Below are positions 52,460-62,744 of a stretch of 64,000 nucleotides of DNA, one piece after another. A program made the translations under genes and the position numbers. This stretch comes from Scheffersomyces stipitis CBS 6054 (lineage: Eukaryota; Ascomycota; Pichiomycetes; Serinales; Debaryomycetaceae): positions 372,001 to 436,000 of the forward strand of contig NC_009047.1 in NCBI RefSeq assembly GCF_000209165.1, in the 5' to 3' direction. The notes under the pieces are model-generated. The model had not been told where the DNA came from. It did no database searches and saw only the letters and a list, made by a program, of their open reading frames with translations. Each line of letters starts with the position of its first letter. The stretch's first letter is position 1.

Positions 52460-52745
52460 GTACATAAGCATGTAAAATAAGCGTAAATAATCTACATAAT
52501 AATGAAAAATGTACTTTTAAATTGCACGAAAAGTTCGGAAAACGAACAAATTGAGAATTTTATCAAAATGTTTGACTGCTATATGACAAGAGAACTGAAG
52601 GTAAATTGCCTCTATTTAGTGTTTGGGTACTGAATGTACCGATATGTTCCTCTTTTGAATCCAGATGATTTTCAACGTGAATGATGCGAATCAAAACTCG
52701 GAGGGTTACAAGATGGGAGTAATTAGTGGCCTCTAGAATCACCTA

Positions 52746-53294
52746 TTACCCTTTTCCAATATACTCAACCTCTTTGCAAATGTCAATACATGGAGACGAA
52801 TTTGTTGATAGATTATCTTCAACAGCGGAAGATAAAATTGAAATAGAATCATCCAGAAGCACTTGACTTGGAGAAATAGGATCATTATTAATACAAGTGT
52901 CTTTGAGATTATCACCAGTTGTTTCCAATTCAGTATAAAGAGCATTTTCATCATCTTTTATGCTGTTTTCAGTAATGTCCCAGAAGATGGTTTCGCTCTT
53001 GAGGTAGTAGGAGAATTTGTGAACTCTTTCAACGACTATGATTTCACTAGCTGTTTGAGGAACTACCTTGTATCCCTCGGAGCTCAAATTAGAGCTTAAT
53101 ATGAGTCCGTTACTATCGGTCACCATTTGCTTCTGTGTTGTTACAGCTTTCATGGAATTAGTCGACTTCTTGAATTGTAGTAAAGCAATACAAAACTTCA
53201 CGAGCCACTTTCTCAAGGTACTTTTTTTGCTACGGCGAACTGTCATTATTCTAACTGATGTGGAAGTGGTAGTAGAGCAGATGAAACTGGGCAT
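52746..53294 (-). CDS. Small hypothetical protein
   Basis: A 182-residue frame begins at the ATG at 53294. The longer open frame continues upstream to 53603 but codes a hydrophobic, Cys/Phe-rich stretch unlike protein, so I prefer the inner start. The N-terminus is basic (RIMTVRRSKKSTLRKWLVKF, about residues 15-34) and could form an amphipathic helix. The rest is Ser/Thr/acid-rich and probably disordered. I recognise no domain. The gene is convergent with ARO2 (286 bp apart). Confidence 0.5.
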   Translation of the reverse strand: MPSFICSTTTSTSVRIMTVRRSKKSTLRKWLVKFCIALLQFKKSTNSMKAVTTQKQMVTDSNGLILSSNLSSEGYKVVPQTASEIIVVERVHKFSYYLKSETIFWDITENSIKDDENALYTELETTGDNLKDTCINNDPISPSQVLLDDSISILSSAVEDNLSTNSSPCIDICKEVEYIGKG

Positions 53295-54011
53295 TTTCAG
53301 GCGACTTGGTTGTAGTGGTTGGAATTTGGCTTGGTTTGTTAAGCCGAAGTGGAAGTTTACAAAAGCGCTTAATATTTTGCACCCAAAAAAGTTTTCGCAG
53401 CAATAAAGATATGAGACACTTTTGTACAAAAACAAGTAAGTAAAGCTGCGAGGAGGAGGGATTGTTGTAACAAGAAGACTACTGAGTCCAGGACAGGAAA
53501 AGTATATACAGAAAGGTAATACTTTATCGTACACCGAAGGTGGCAGGTCTACTGTAGCAGAATACTGGAGACGTATAAGAAGCAAGCTCAATAAGATAAG
53601 CAAATTCCCAAAAAAAAGGATCTTTTTTTAAAAAAAAAACATAGGCAACATAACTAACATCACATTTTCCTAATATAGTTCATTATTTCTCAAGTGTCAT
53701 GTCTTAAGCTACACTTGGACTCCGGGCCAGCCAATGTTCTTCATTCCTCAGGGTCTGTTCTATTTTAAACTACCGAGCCGCTACACACAGGAGTCGTCCA
53801 CCAACCAGACATTTTCGACTGAACGCGTGTCAAATGCTTTGAAAAAAAATCAATACCAACATTCAATACAGATTCACTTTCTATTCTTCAGTGATCTACA
53901 CATTGGTCTTCTACGAGATTTGTTTGTTTCGTTATTGATCTTGTTTTTGATCTCCACTGGTCTCGTATTCGATCTCGTATTTGATCTCAGCTGCCTGCCA
54001 CCCGCACGACC
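53295..54011. other. EMP24 upstream region with poly(dA:dT) tract
   Basis: These 717 bp hold the promoters of two divergent genes. A striking A/T tract at about 53610-53640 consists of eight A, GGATC, seven T, then ten A. It forms an imperfect hairpin-like palindrome and may exclude nucleosomes. A pyrimidine-rich leader (53870-54000) precedes EMP24. Confidence 0.5.
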
Positions 54012-54614
54012 ATGAAGAGCATAAGGATCTTACTTGCTTTGGTTTTCTGCCAGTTGATCGCCGCACACAACATCTTGTTGAGTCCCTATGGCAAGCTGTG
54101 TTTCTTTGAAACATTGAAGAAGAACGACGAGCTCGCCGTTTCGTTCCAGGTCGGCTCCAGAAACCCTCACAACGCCGAACAGTATGTAGCCGACTTCTAC
54201 GTAATTTCCCCTCATGGCAAAGTCATCTTGAAGAAGACTGACTTGGACCATGGCGACGAGAAAGTCAAAGCCGATACAAACGGTAAATACACCTACTGTT
54301 TCTCCAACGAGAAAACCAATATCGTCGACATGGACGTCTCGTTCAACATTCATGGCGTCGTTTACGTTGATGTCAACGACCCTAAGGCTGACTCCTTGGA
54401 CTATGCCATCCAGAGATTGTCCCAGTTGACCAACGACGTCAAAGCTGAACAGGGCTATCTTGTCATTAGAGAAAGAACCCACAGAAACACTGCCGAGTCA
54501 ACCAACTCCAGAGTCAAATGGTGGTCTGTTTTCCAGATTCTTGTGGTTGCTGCCAACTCTGTGTTCCAGATCTACTACTTGAAGAGATTCTTTGAAGTCA
54601 AGTCAGTTGTCTAA
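54012..54614 (+). CDS. EMP24: p24-family cargo receptor Emp24
   Basis: Emp24 cycles between ER and Golgi in COPII/COPI vesicles and helps sort GPI-anchored proteins. The 200-residue protein has a signal peptide (1-18, ending IAAH), a GOLD domain (about 22-110) with the two conserved Cys in KLCFFET and YTYCFSN, a coiled-coil region (about 125-165), one transmembrane helix (WWSVFQILVVAANSVFQIYY, about 169-188) and a short tail, LKRFFEVKSVV. The tail combines the FF COPII/COPI signal with a terminal VV, as in S. cerevisiae Emp24 (LKRFFEV-). These features separate it from Erv25 and the Erp proteins. Confidence 0.92.
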   Translation: MKSIRILLALVFCQLIAAHNILLSPYGKLCFFETLKKNDELAVSFQVGSRNPHNAEQYVADFYVISPHGKVILKKTDLDHGDEKVKADTNGKYTYCFSNEKTNIVDMDVSFNIHGVVYVDVNDPKADSLDYAIQRLSQLTNDVKAEQGYLVIRERTHRNTAESTNSRVKWWSVFQILVVAANSVFQIYYLKRFFEVKSVV

Positions 54615-57600
54615 GCCAAATGAAAAGTACATAAATAGTTCCGCTCTGCCACAATATACATCATGTCCAAAGAATTCCCGAGGTAAAAGATGCAGATCAA
54701 TGGTTATACTCATATACATATATTTTAGTATACACACATGAAAGCATCTATGTTTCATAAAGTTCTTCCTGAGAAGAATGTAGGCTATAGTAGAATTTGC
54801 TTGAACCACATAATAATCCCACTGAACTCATCTACTAGTGGATGCTACACTTGGGATTTCAATATCTTTGCTGGTTTTATAGTGCCGCTATCAAAAACTT
54901 GTTAAGTTGCAAGAACTGTGATCCTTATTGTAAAACTGTGATCCTCCTATGAAAATGTGATTCTTTTTGGAAATGTTTGAGTCAGGTCTTTAAAGTTTGA
55001 ACTTCAGTGTAGTGAGACCTGAAAATCTGGTTGCAGCTCATAGAATAAGAGCTATTTATAAATATATAGATTTTACTAGATGCTGCTACTAGATATTACC
55101 GGAAGAAGAGATTTGAGTGAATTTCGTATCCAGTCGTAAGACTTAAAGTCGTTCACAAATAGAGAATTAAAAGCATACGAAGGTATGATATGGAGGACAA
55201 AACCTAGTTCAAGAGCTCGAAGTAATTCGTGGAATATTAGCAGAAATGATCGAAACAAATTCATAATGGACAGAAGTGTGCTTTGCTACCTTTACAGCAG
55301 AGTCATGAAAGATCCATCTTGCAGCCCTTTAAGATCAGAATAGCTGTAGATTTCAAAATGCCTTTATGTACTGCACCAATTACTTCGTGTCATCCTAGAC
55401 ATTCTGCACATCTAGCGTAGCACATCGTCCCCGACATCCTAAAAACAACCACCTGTGTATGCTTACAAGATTAGAGGATTATGCTTCTCCTGAAGTGATT
55501 GGGAGCACCTATGTAGTCAAAGCTTGCTGCCCCAAGAAGATTTCGTTCACTGTAGATTTGCTTTTGCTCAGATGACATTCAAATTATGGGGCATAGAGAC
55601 TTCCAGCACGTTTTCTGGTTGCTAAGATCTGCTTTTGAGTTGAGAAGAATATCACTGAAGTAAGAGACACTGAAGTCTACAAATTTCAAAGTCAATAACA
55701 ACAAGGTTTGCGTAGGATGCTCATTAATCCGTAGACAACCTCGGCTCTGACGTATTGAATATTCGCTACCTGTATGCTAATGGTTGCAAAATGATGAATC
55801 CAGAAGAAAAAAGTGGATAAAAATTCGCAAACCCCCTATGAAGTTTTATTTTATGATCGGGAACCGTAAAGTGAAGCCTTTTCATTTGAAACCATATAAC
55901 ATGTAGAGCAGGTGGATCTTTTTACATTCGCAGGATTTGCTTAAGCAGGTTTTGATTTCGCCTGTCTTATCTGGATTTCTCCAGCTTCAAATGTTGCAAC
56001 ACAAAGTATGCGCACTCACTAAGACGACTGATTCAGCTTCAGAGTTAAAGCTTCGTAGAAAAAAATTGAGCCAATTGGGTGCCCCAACTTGAAAGAAGAA
56101 TTACTAGTGAAATTGATAAACCCACTTGAAAATGTTATCCAAGAGGAACAGATTTATACATCCTAAATAAATTTAGTAACACCAATGTAGGTATACATGA
56201 CAAGGAACGTGTATATGGGGAGACCAGTTTTCTTTTGTGAACTTGTGCAAGTAAATGGATTTGGACATTATTATAGTAGTGTAATTCTATTTAAATTTTG
56301 TATAAACTAGATTAAATTCTATGAGATTTATATACCCTTGATAGCACTCTATCCCCCGACCCTTTAATAAATAATAGCCAACAGACGGCAAAATTTCGTT
56401 TTTGAAATCAATTCGAGCTTAGTTCGAAAACAATATTATGGAATCCTGTATTTTCCCATACGAAAAGCCTTTAGGAATACTACAGTAATGTCAAGAGCTG
56501 TACATCAATATCCGAGTAGAATAGAGAAAATGAAGAACCATGGACATACTTGGAACTTCAGAATAATATCATAAGAACTTGAAGAACTGTTTCAGAACCA
56601 CACTAGAAAAATAGCAAATTGACAGCCTCTGAATCTAGGTTCATCTGTCAGTTCATCTTTTCTGGAGAAACTAGCATCTATTTAGGTTGAATGGAACAAC
56701 TTACTTCATTCATTAGATCTTGCGCTGTGTCTTATTTCCGGTTATCTGCCCAGTCTACTAATCCCATTCCTTTCGTACGACAATCGTCTTGGTTCTTTAA
56801 TCCGAGCACGTGACTTTCTACAATTCAAGGCAATAAGTTCATCCATATGTAGAGTTAGAAAATGAAACAAACATCACTCCAAATAAGTCATTGGGGGGAT
56901 TCCCATGCCACCAATAAGCACAGCAACATATCATGCTTACCAATAATGCCTGGTGTTAACCGGTTCACGTGATTCACGTCTTTGTTTTCCCCACCAATTC
57001 CCCAGATAAAAGACTCCTGCGTTGTCAGCTGGACCTTCCTCGACTGAATCTAATCACGTGACACGCCGTTAGGCGAGTCGAGGCAAGTGGGAGCCAGGGC
57101 AGCAAGTTGTTCCACTTTGTTGACTTTTGAGATGCCGTACGTTGGGCATGGATATTATTGTGTGCAAGTGGGAGAAAGGACGCGGGATTTGGCCTGAGTG
57201 AATTTGGAGAGAGAGCTCGGTTCAGCCGGTGAATTTTTCACTTGGTGAGCATCTGATGAGGTCAGAGATGAGCACATAGAAATCTCAGAATGGAGTTAGA
57301 GTCACGACAGAATTCAGAAATGAGAACAGTCACCTACAAACATGGCAATTGCACTTTCGAGTATGTGCTCTTGACACAGTAAGCGAGAAAGGTGTTCTGC
57401 CCGTAGTTAGGGGTCTCTTTCGGTACCACCTAATGGTAGAAAGGCTAGAGCGTTCTCACGTGACTTACCCCTCTCTGTGCCTAAATCCGCATCAAAGGAG
57501 GATCCTTCGGTCAGATTGCAATCAGAAGACAGTAGCTGGAGCCTGGATATTCCGAAAGTATATGGAGTTTTTTCTTCGCTATATAAGAACGAGATTCTCT

Positions 57601-57861
57601 ATATATATCAGTATATATAAAAGATTCTCTATCGCCTTTAGTTGACTTGTTTACGTTTTTGTTGCTGTTCAACTTGACTCTGATACTCCCAGAATTTTGT
57701 TGCTCTGCTATCTCGTTATCTGCCTTGTTTAGGAAGTGCCATTCGTCCGCAGAAACTTTTCACCAGACTATTCTCCACAATTACCATTTAAGAGCTGAAC
57801 ATTCTGCTTTAGCTGTTCAATATCTGATATTCTGATAGATTATAAAACTCATAATTCCACC
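54615..57861. other. Long gene-poor region upstream of aspartate aminotransferase
   Basis: About 3.2 kb lies between two co-directional genes. The first 2 kb are AT-rich with only short chance frames (for example 55076-55264). The last kilobase is less AT-rich and carries four CACGTG boxes, a TATATAA-type run near 57600 and a pyrimidine-rich leader. I see no gene, tRNA or LTR. Confidence 0.5.
56807..57462. promoter_or_regulatory. Cluster of four CACGTG E-boxes
   Basis: CACGTG occurs at 56807-56812, 56966-56971, 57055-57060 and 57457-57462, mostly in TCACGTGA context. An extra TTCACGT half-copy follows the second site. All four lie 400-1055 bp before the aspartate aminotransferase start. The context fits Cbf1 or another bHLH regulator. 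Confidence 0.55.
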
Positions 57862-59109
57862 ATGAGCTACTTTGCCGGTATCACTGAGTTACCCCCAGAT
57901 CCCCTCTTCGGCTTGAAGGCCAGATACGTCGCTGATTCCCGTACCGACAAGGTGGATTTGGGAATTGGTGCCTACAGAGACAACAACGGTAAGCCCTGGA
58001 TCTTGCCAGCTGTCAAGTTGGCAGAGGCTAAGCTTGTGCTGTCACCTGACTACAACCACGAGTACTTGTCCATTTCTGGATTTGAGCCTTTCTTGAAACA
58101 GGCTTCTAAGGTGATTTTGGGTGAAAACTCGGCTGCTCTCGCTGAAAACAGAGTCGTATCCCAGCAATCGTTGTCAGGGACCGGGGCCTTGCATGTTGCA
58201 GGAGTTTTGTTGAAGGAATTCTACACTGGCGAAAAGACCGTGTATTTGTCGAAGCCAACTTGGGCTAACCACAACCAGATTTTCACCTCTATTGGCTTCA
58301 AGGTCGCAAGCTACCCCTACTGGGATAACGACACAAAGTCATTGGACTTGAAAGGGTTCCTTTCGACCATAAGAACTGCACCAGCCGGCTCCATTTTCTT
58401 GTTGCACGCCTGTGCTCATAACCCAACTGGTTTGGACCCGAGCCAGGACGAGTGGAAGCAAGTCTTGAAGGAATTGGAAGCTAAGAAACATCTTGTCTTG
58501 TTCGACTCGGCTTACCAGGGCTTTGCTTCAGGTGACTTGGACAAAGACGCCTATGCCATCAGATACGCCATTGACCAGAAGGTCATTTCCACGCCTATCA
58601 TCATCTGCCAGTCGTTTGCTAAGAACGTAGGTATGTACGGTGAAAGAGTTGGAGCTATCCACGTGATTCCTTCCACCCAGAAGGATGAACAGCTTGGTAG
58701 AGCTCTCAAGTCTCAGTTGAACAGGATCATTAGATCTGAGATCTCCAACCCTCCAGCATACGGAGCCAAGATTGTCTCTACCATCTTGAACGACAGAGCC
58801 TTACGTCAACAATGGGAAGCCGATTTGGTGACAATGTCCTCGAGAATTCACAAGATGAGACTCAAGTTGAAGGAATTGTTGACCAACTTGCACACTCCAG
58901 GTACCTGGGACCACATTGTTAACCAAACTGGTATGTTCTCGTTTACTGGCTTGAGCCCTGACATGGTAGCCAGATTGGAGAAGGTCCATGGAATCTACTT
59001 GGTTTCTTCTGGTAGAGCCTCTGTAGCCGGTTTGAATGACGGAAACGTCGAAAAGGTGGCCAATGCCATTGACGAGGTTGTTAGATTTTATGCTAAGCCC
59101 AAGTTGTGA
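57862..59109 (+). CDS. AAT2: Aspartate aminotransferase, cytosolic/peroxisomal type
   Basis: This PLP enzyme interconverts aspartate/2-oxoglutarate and oxaloacetate/glutamate. The 415-residue protein begins directly with the catalytic domain (FAGITELPPDPLFGLKARY) and lacks a mitochondrial presequence, so it is the cytosolic-type isozyme. Family motifs are VDLGIGAYRDNNGKPW (about 32), LSGTGALHVAG (about 108), ACAHNPTGLDPS (about 185) and the PLP Lys in CQSFAKNVGMYGERVGA (Lys near 254). It ends in PKL, which fits the loose PTS1 consensus; S. cerevisiae Aat2 ends in a canonical PTS1 and is peroxisomal on oleate. The symbol follows S. cerevisiae; Candida names the orthologue AAT21. Confidence 0.92.
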   Translation: MSYFAGITELPPDPLFGLKARYVADSRTDKVDLGIGAYRDNNGKPWILPAVKLAEAKLVLSPDYNHEYLSISGFEPFLKQASKVILGENSAALAENRVVSQQSLSGTGALHVAGVLLKEFYTGEKTVYLSKPTWANHNQIFTSIGFKVASYPYWDNDTKSLDLKGFLSTIRTAPAGSIFLLHACAHNPTGLDPSQDEWKQVLKELEAKKHLVLFDSAYQGFASGDLDKDAYAIRYAIDQKVISTPIIICQSFAKNVGMYGERVGAIHVIPSTQKDEQLGRALKSQLNRIIRSEISNPPAYGAKIVSTILNDRALRQQWEADLVTMSSRIHKMRLKLKELLTNLHTPGTWDHIVNQTGMFSFTGLSPDMVARLEKVHGIYLVSSGRASVAGLNDGNVEKVANAIDEVVRFYAKPKL

Positions 59110-59493
59110 TTGTTTTTCTTTTCTTTATTGTTAGATTGCATAGATTTATATGAAAATTAGAAGCATGAAGATCTTCATAGTTAACTGATTCCTACATGTA
59201 GATGCCTCGTAATATGCCAATACCTTCAGTTTCGTACTACTACTGTACTTTCTTACCTGCTACAGCTCCGTAAACTTATTTATATATTTAATTTTTGATG
59301 CTATACAACTAGAACATGATGTCCCGACGATACAACAAGATTAGCGTTACGTAACCGTAACTAGGGGGAAGTATATGGAAGGCTGGATCTAGTCATGAGA
59401 CAATAAACCCTTGTTAATTGTACACTGTTTTGAAGTTTTAATTATTTTAGATAGACGAATGCAATTTTATGAACCCAATTCTATTCCTCAAAT
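59110..59493. other. Convergent intergenic region
   Basis: These 384 bp lie between the convergent aspartate aminotransferase and RPS27 genes. They contain AT-rich 3'-end signals and no gene. Confidence 0.6.
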
Positions 59494-60194
59494 TTACTTT
59501 CTTCTGAAAGAACAACCTTCGGTCAACTTAGCCTTACCACCAGTAGGAGTACACAAAACAGTAGAACAAGAGTCACAGGTGACGGCGGTTTGAGCGTGGG
59601 AGAAAACAGTGGTGATGTTTAAACAACCTTGACACTTAACATCCATGAAGTAAGATCTTGGGGATTGGACCAAGGTCTTCAACTTGTGTTGCTTAGCTTC
59701 AGTAGCTGGGTTTGGGTGTAATAAATCTTGAACTAAAACCTATAACAAAAGTTAGTATGATATTCGTAATTGTATCAAGTTGTACCTGGGAAGATGGAAT
59801 GCGTAGAATTTTCATCAGCATGTATTACTACCACTCTGGATATCCACAATATGTCATTAGTTCTTCCTTAATAATTTTGATTCTTTCTTCTTCTATGATA
59901 GAGGTAGTATCAATCTGATTTATTCTGAATTAAATATTGAACCTTTGGTTGTTATTCATCAACATAACAATTCTTTACTGTAGTTTAGTTATGCCACTTC
60001 TTTACTAGTTCTATGTGATATTGTCATATTCTGACTTTGTATTGCCTCCAATTACATGAGGATGGCGGACGGACATTCATAAGTTCTGAATCATTTTCTT
60101 CGTTTCATTCATTTCTTCCATATCACTCATTGAAGTGATGCTGCTGGTCCTTCTACGTGATTCCTATCCTTTCATGGCGATCCAGACATACCAT
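59494..60194 (-). CDS. RPS27: 40S ribosomal protein eS27, spliced gene
   Basis: This is a small-subunit ribosomal protein with a C4 zinc finger. The spliced product has 82 residues, equal to S. cerevisiae Rps27. Exon 2 (59739-59494) encodes residues 2-82, with the finger KCQGC and TCDSC (Cys 37, 40, 56, 59) and the C-terminus GCSFRRK. Exon 1 is only the ATG at 60194-60192, followed directly by a perfect donor, GTATGT. The 452 bp intron ends with branch point TACTAAC (59757-59751) and acceptor TAG. S. cerevisiae RPS27A/B have the same ATG-only first exon. The promoter has a Tbf1-type and two Cbf1-type sites. Confidence 0.93.
59740..60191 (-). other. RPS27 intron
   Basis: The 452 bp intron has donor GTATGT, branch point TACTAAC ten bases before the acceptor and acceptor ATAG. 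I looked for a box C/D snoRNA: TGATGA words occur on the transcribed strand but no convincing C/D pair with a terminal stem. Confidence 0.85.
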
Positions 60195-61757
60195 TTTTGC
60201 TGCTCTGTTGTATGCTAAACTAAGAAAGAATCGTTAAACCTTTAATTGTAATAAAACTTTTTTTTCAGTAACCATTTTTCGAATTTTTCAGGTATCCATG
60301 TGTACAGGATCGAATTCGCGTTGACGCTAGGGCTGCGCACAGAAAAGAAGTGTAGATCAGGTGAGAAAAATATACACGCACGTGACTATTCAGTGACTGT
60401 TCTTTCCATTATCGTTTCATTGCGATTATCAAACCATCACGTGACTACTTAGTTCCAAGCCGTGCCCATTAGTTGAATTGGCTATGGCAATAATGGCAGC
60501 CACTGGGTAGCTTTCAAAAGTGTGTAGATGATATAGAATAGGATTTGAATAGAATAATTACGTGTTATTCTTTGGACATTTAGAAGAACCTGCCGAACTT
60601 TAAAAGCAATTAAAATGAGCAAATGACACGCAAAGGCTCCAGTGTAAGTAAATAGTACATCATTACTTGTTGTCAAAATCGCTACCAGATAAGATTCACA
60701 AACAGATACAACACCTACATAGTTATATTGGATGAATTACAAATTCAATATGAATGTTCATAAATTTTGTCTTTAGATCTATCGGCATATTCGTAGCCTT
60801 ACTTCTTATTCTATTCCCCCAGTGAACTAATTTACTAGACTTCCAGAACACAAACCACATCTCTTCACAAAACATATATTTAACAACCCAGACAAATCCG
60901 ATTGTATTCGCATTTAAAGATTTAAACAAATATAATAACAAAACTAAGCAATTAATAGCTAGTAGAAATAGTAAAAATAAAGCAACAGGGACATAAAAAA
61001 AGATTTCAAAAAATTTCGCAGCCAACAAAGACTTGCAACCACTTCCAAAATAATACCAACACCACAAAAACCACAACAAAATCACCGTCAGCACCAGCCT
61101 CTCCTTTCATCACGAGTTGCCCCTTGGAACAACAAGTCAGCACAGTTTCAATAGCAGCTAGTATGTAAAATGATTCTTAATACTATAAAGATACTAAATA
61201 CTATAATAATGATAATAATGATAAGACAAGAAATAAAGGATGTGAGGCAAAAGCGGTTCCACCTTGCAAACTTCTTCTTCTTTCGTAGCATGCTTTCCAA
61301 ATGCAACCGGAGAGACAACAGCAACTATATATGCGAGTGTATACAAATTGAGAACTATATATCCGAGATTTAGCTTACGTCTATATGTAATGGGCCTGTG
61401 TCCGGCAGTAGACCTGGTTCCGATGATGTTCGAGATGGTTATGCTGGGTAATGATATATAATGTACAAGAATCCATTCTATAATAGAAGAACCAGAATAG
61501 GAATCAAACGATAACAATAACAAAAAAGATCAATCGAACAGGAATACGACCCAGATTACAACACAATGACAGAATTGTGAAGGGTGGTGCTGTACAATTT
61601 CGTAGTGAAGGTTAGCAGTTGGGGTTGGTTTCATTTCAAATGCGTGAAAGAGAATGAAATCACTAAATTTAATTTAACAAGATGATAAGGAACGACAAAT
61701 GACTCGTGAAGATATGTATGACTGGGATGTGAATTTATAAGCAGAAGGGCTGGAAGG
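60195..61757. other. RPS27 upstream and GLC7 downstream region
   Basis: About 1.56 kb separates the RPS27 start from the GLC7 stop, both on the minus strand. The first 250 bp carry the RPS27 promoter elements. The rest is AT-rich, with a 123-codon minus-strand frame at 60723-61094. That frame codes an almost purely hydrophobic Leu/Phe/Trp stretch from an A-rich tract and is not credible as a gene. Confidence 0.5.
60328..60443. promoter_or_regulatory. RPS27 promoter: Tbf1-like and Cbf1-like sites
   Basis: TAGGGCT (60328-60334) is the complement of AGCCCTA, a Tbf1-type site. CACGTGAC occurs at 60379 and again at 60438 (CACGTG at 60379-60384 and 60438-60443). These lie about 135, 185 and 245 bp before the ATG. 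Tbf1 and Cbf1 are the known ribosomal protein gene regulators in Candida albicans. Confidence 0.6.
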
Positions 61758-62744
61758 TTACTTTCCGGTCTTCTTAGGCTTTCTTGGAGTAGCACCAGGT
61801 CTATTATTGGCGCCTGCCGAAGGAGGATACCTTGGCTTCTTATCGGCTGGCTTTAAGATTTGGAACGAACACAACAAGCTTTCGTCTACGCTCATCATGG
61901 CACCAGCATTGTCGAACTCACCACAGTAGTTAGGAGCCGAGAATAACGTCACCAATTGTCTCTTAGAGAAGAACTCATAACCATCTTCTACGACCTGATG
62001 GGCACGACAGATCAAATCCATGTCGTGTTTTTGCAAGAATCGCGATACGACGTCCGGTCCAAACGTGAACGAGACACCTCTGTCGTTTTCTGACCATCCT
62101 GTAATATCCTTATCAGGATCGGACCATAACAAGTCACATAACAACCCCACATCTGGGATATCGGTTGGTCTCATGACTCTTCTGATTTGTTCCATGGAGT
62201 TCAAGTCCGGAGATAAACCTCCATGCATGGTGAAGATCTTTTCGTCGATGATGGCGGCGATGGGCAAACAGTTGAAGCAGTCGGTAAACGTCTTCCACAA
62301 CTTGATATTGTATCTTCTTTTACATTCGTCGTAAAACCCGTAGATTCTGTTGATAGAGGCACACTCGTGGTTTCCTCTCAAGATGAAAAAGTTCTCGGGG
62401 TATTTGATCTTGTACGCTAAGAGCAAACAGATCGTTTCCAACGACTGTTTACCTCTGTCAACGTAGTCTCCCAAGAACAAGTAGTTGGCTTCTGGGGGGA
62501 AACCGCCGTATTCGAAGAGTCGCAACAAGTCGTAGTACTGGCCGTGAATATCGCCACAGATCTTGATTGGCGCTTCGAGCTCCAACAAGATGGGCTGCTG
62601 GATGAAGATCTCTCTGGCTTTGGTGCACAAGTAACGGATTTCGTGTTCCAACAAGGTGACTTGTTTACCTGGTCTGGAGCCGCGGACTTCTAGCAATCTA
62701 TCGACTATGGAATCGATGTCGGCTTCCTGGTGGTCGGCAGACAT
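61758..62744 (-). CDS. GLC7: Type 1 protein phosphatase catalytic subunit
   Basis: This is the PP1 serine/threonine phosphatase catalytic subunit, which controls glycogen metabolism, mitosis, transcription and other processes through targeting subunits. The 328-residue protein holds the whole PPP core: [20 protein letters not shown] (about 61-80), [14 protein letters not shown] (about 91), [21 protein letters not shown] (about 121) and [17 protein letters not shown] near 270. The PP1-specific C-terminal [12 protein letters not shown] is followed by a Pro/Lys/Gly-rich tail ending in KPKKTGK. The gene is uninterrupted here, while the S. cerevisiae gene has an intron. No CTG-related anomaly is seen in the core. 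Confidence 0.97.
   Translation of the reverse strand: MSADHQEADIDSIVDRLLEVRGSRPGKQVTLLEHEIRYLCTKAREIFIQQPILLELEAPIKICGDIHGQYYDLLRLFEYGGFPPEANYLFLGDYVDRGKQSLETICLLLAYKIKYPENFFILRGNHECASINRIYGFYDECKRRYNIKLWKTFTDCFNCLPIAAIIDEKIFTMHGGLSPDLNSMEQIRRVMRPTDIPDVGLLCDLLWSDPDKDITGWSENDRGVSFTFGPDVVSRFLQKHDMDLICRAHQVVEDGYEFFSKRQLVTLFSAPNYCGEFDNAGAMMSVDESLLCSFQILKPADKKPRYPPSAGANNRPGATPRKPKKTGK

Noticed and set aside
59740..60191. Box C/D snoRNA inside the RPS27 intron
   Set aside because: TGATGA-like words occur but no matching D box with a closing stem.
60723..61094. 123-codon hydrophobic minus-strand ORF as a membrane protein
   Set aside because: It is the complement of an A-rich tract, so Leu/Phe/Trp content is a composition artefact.
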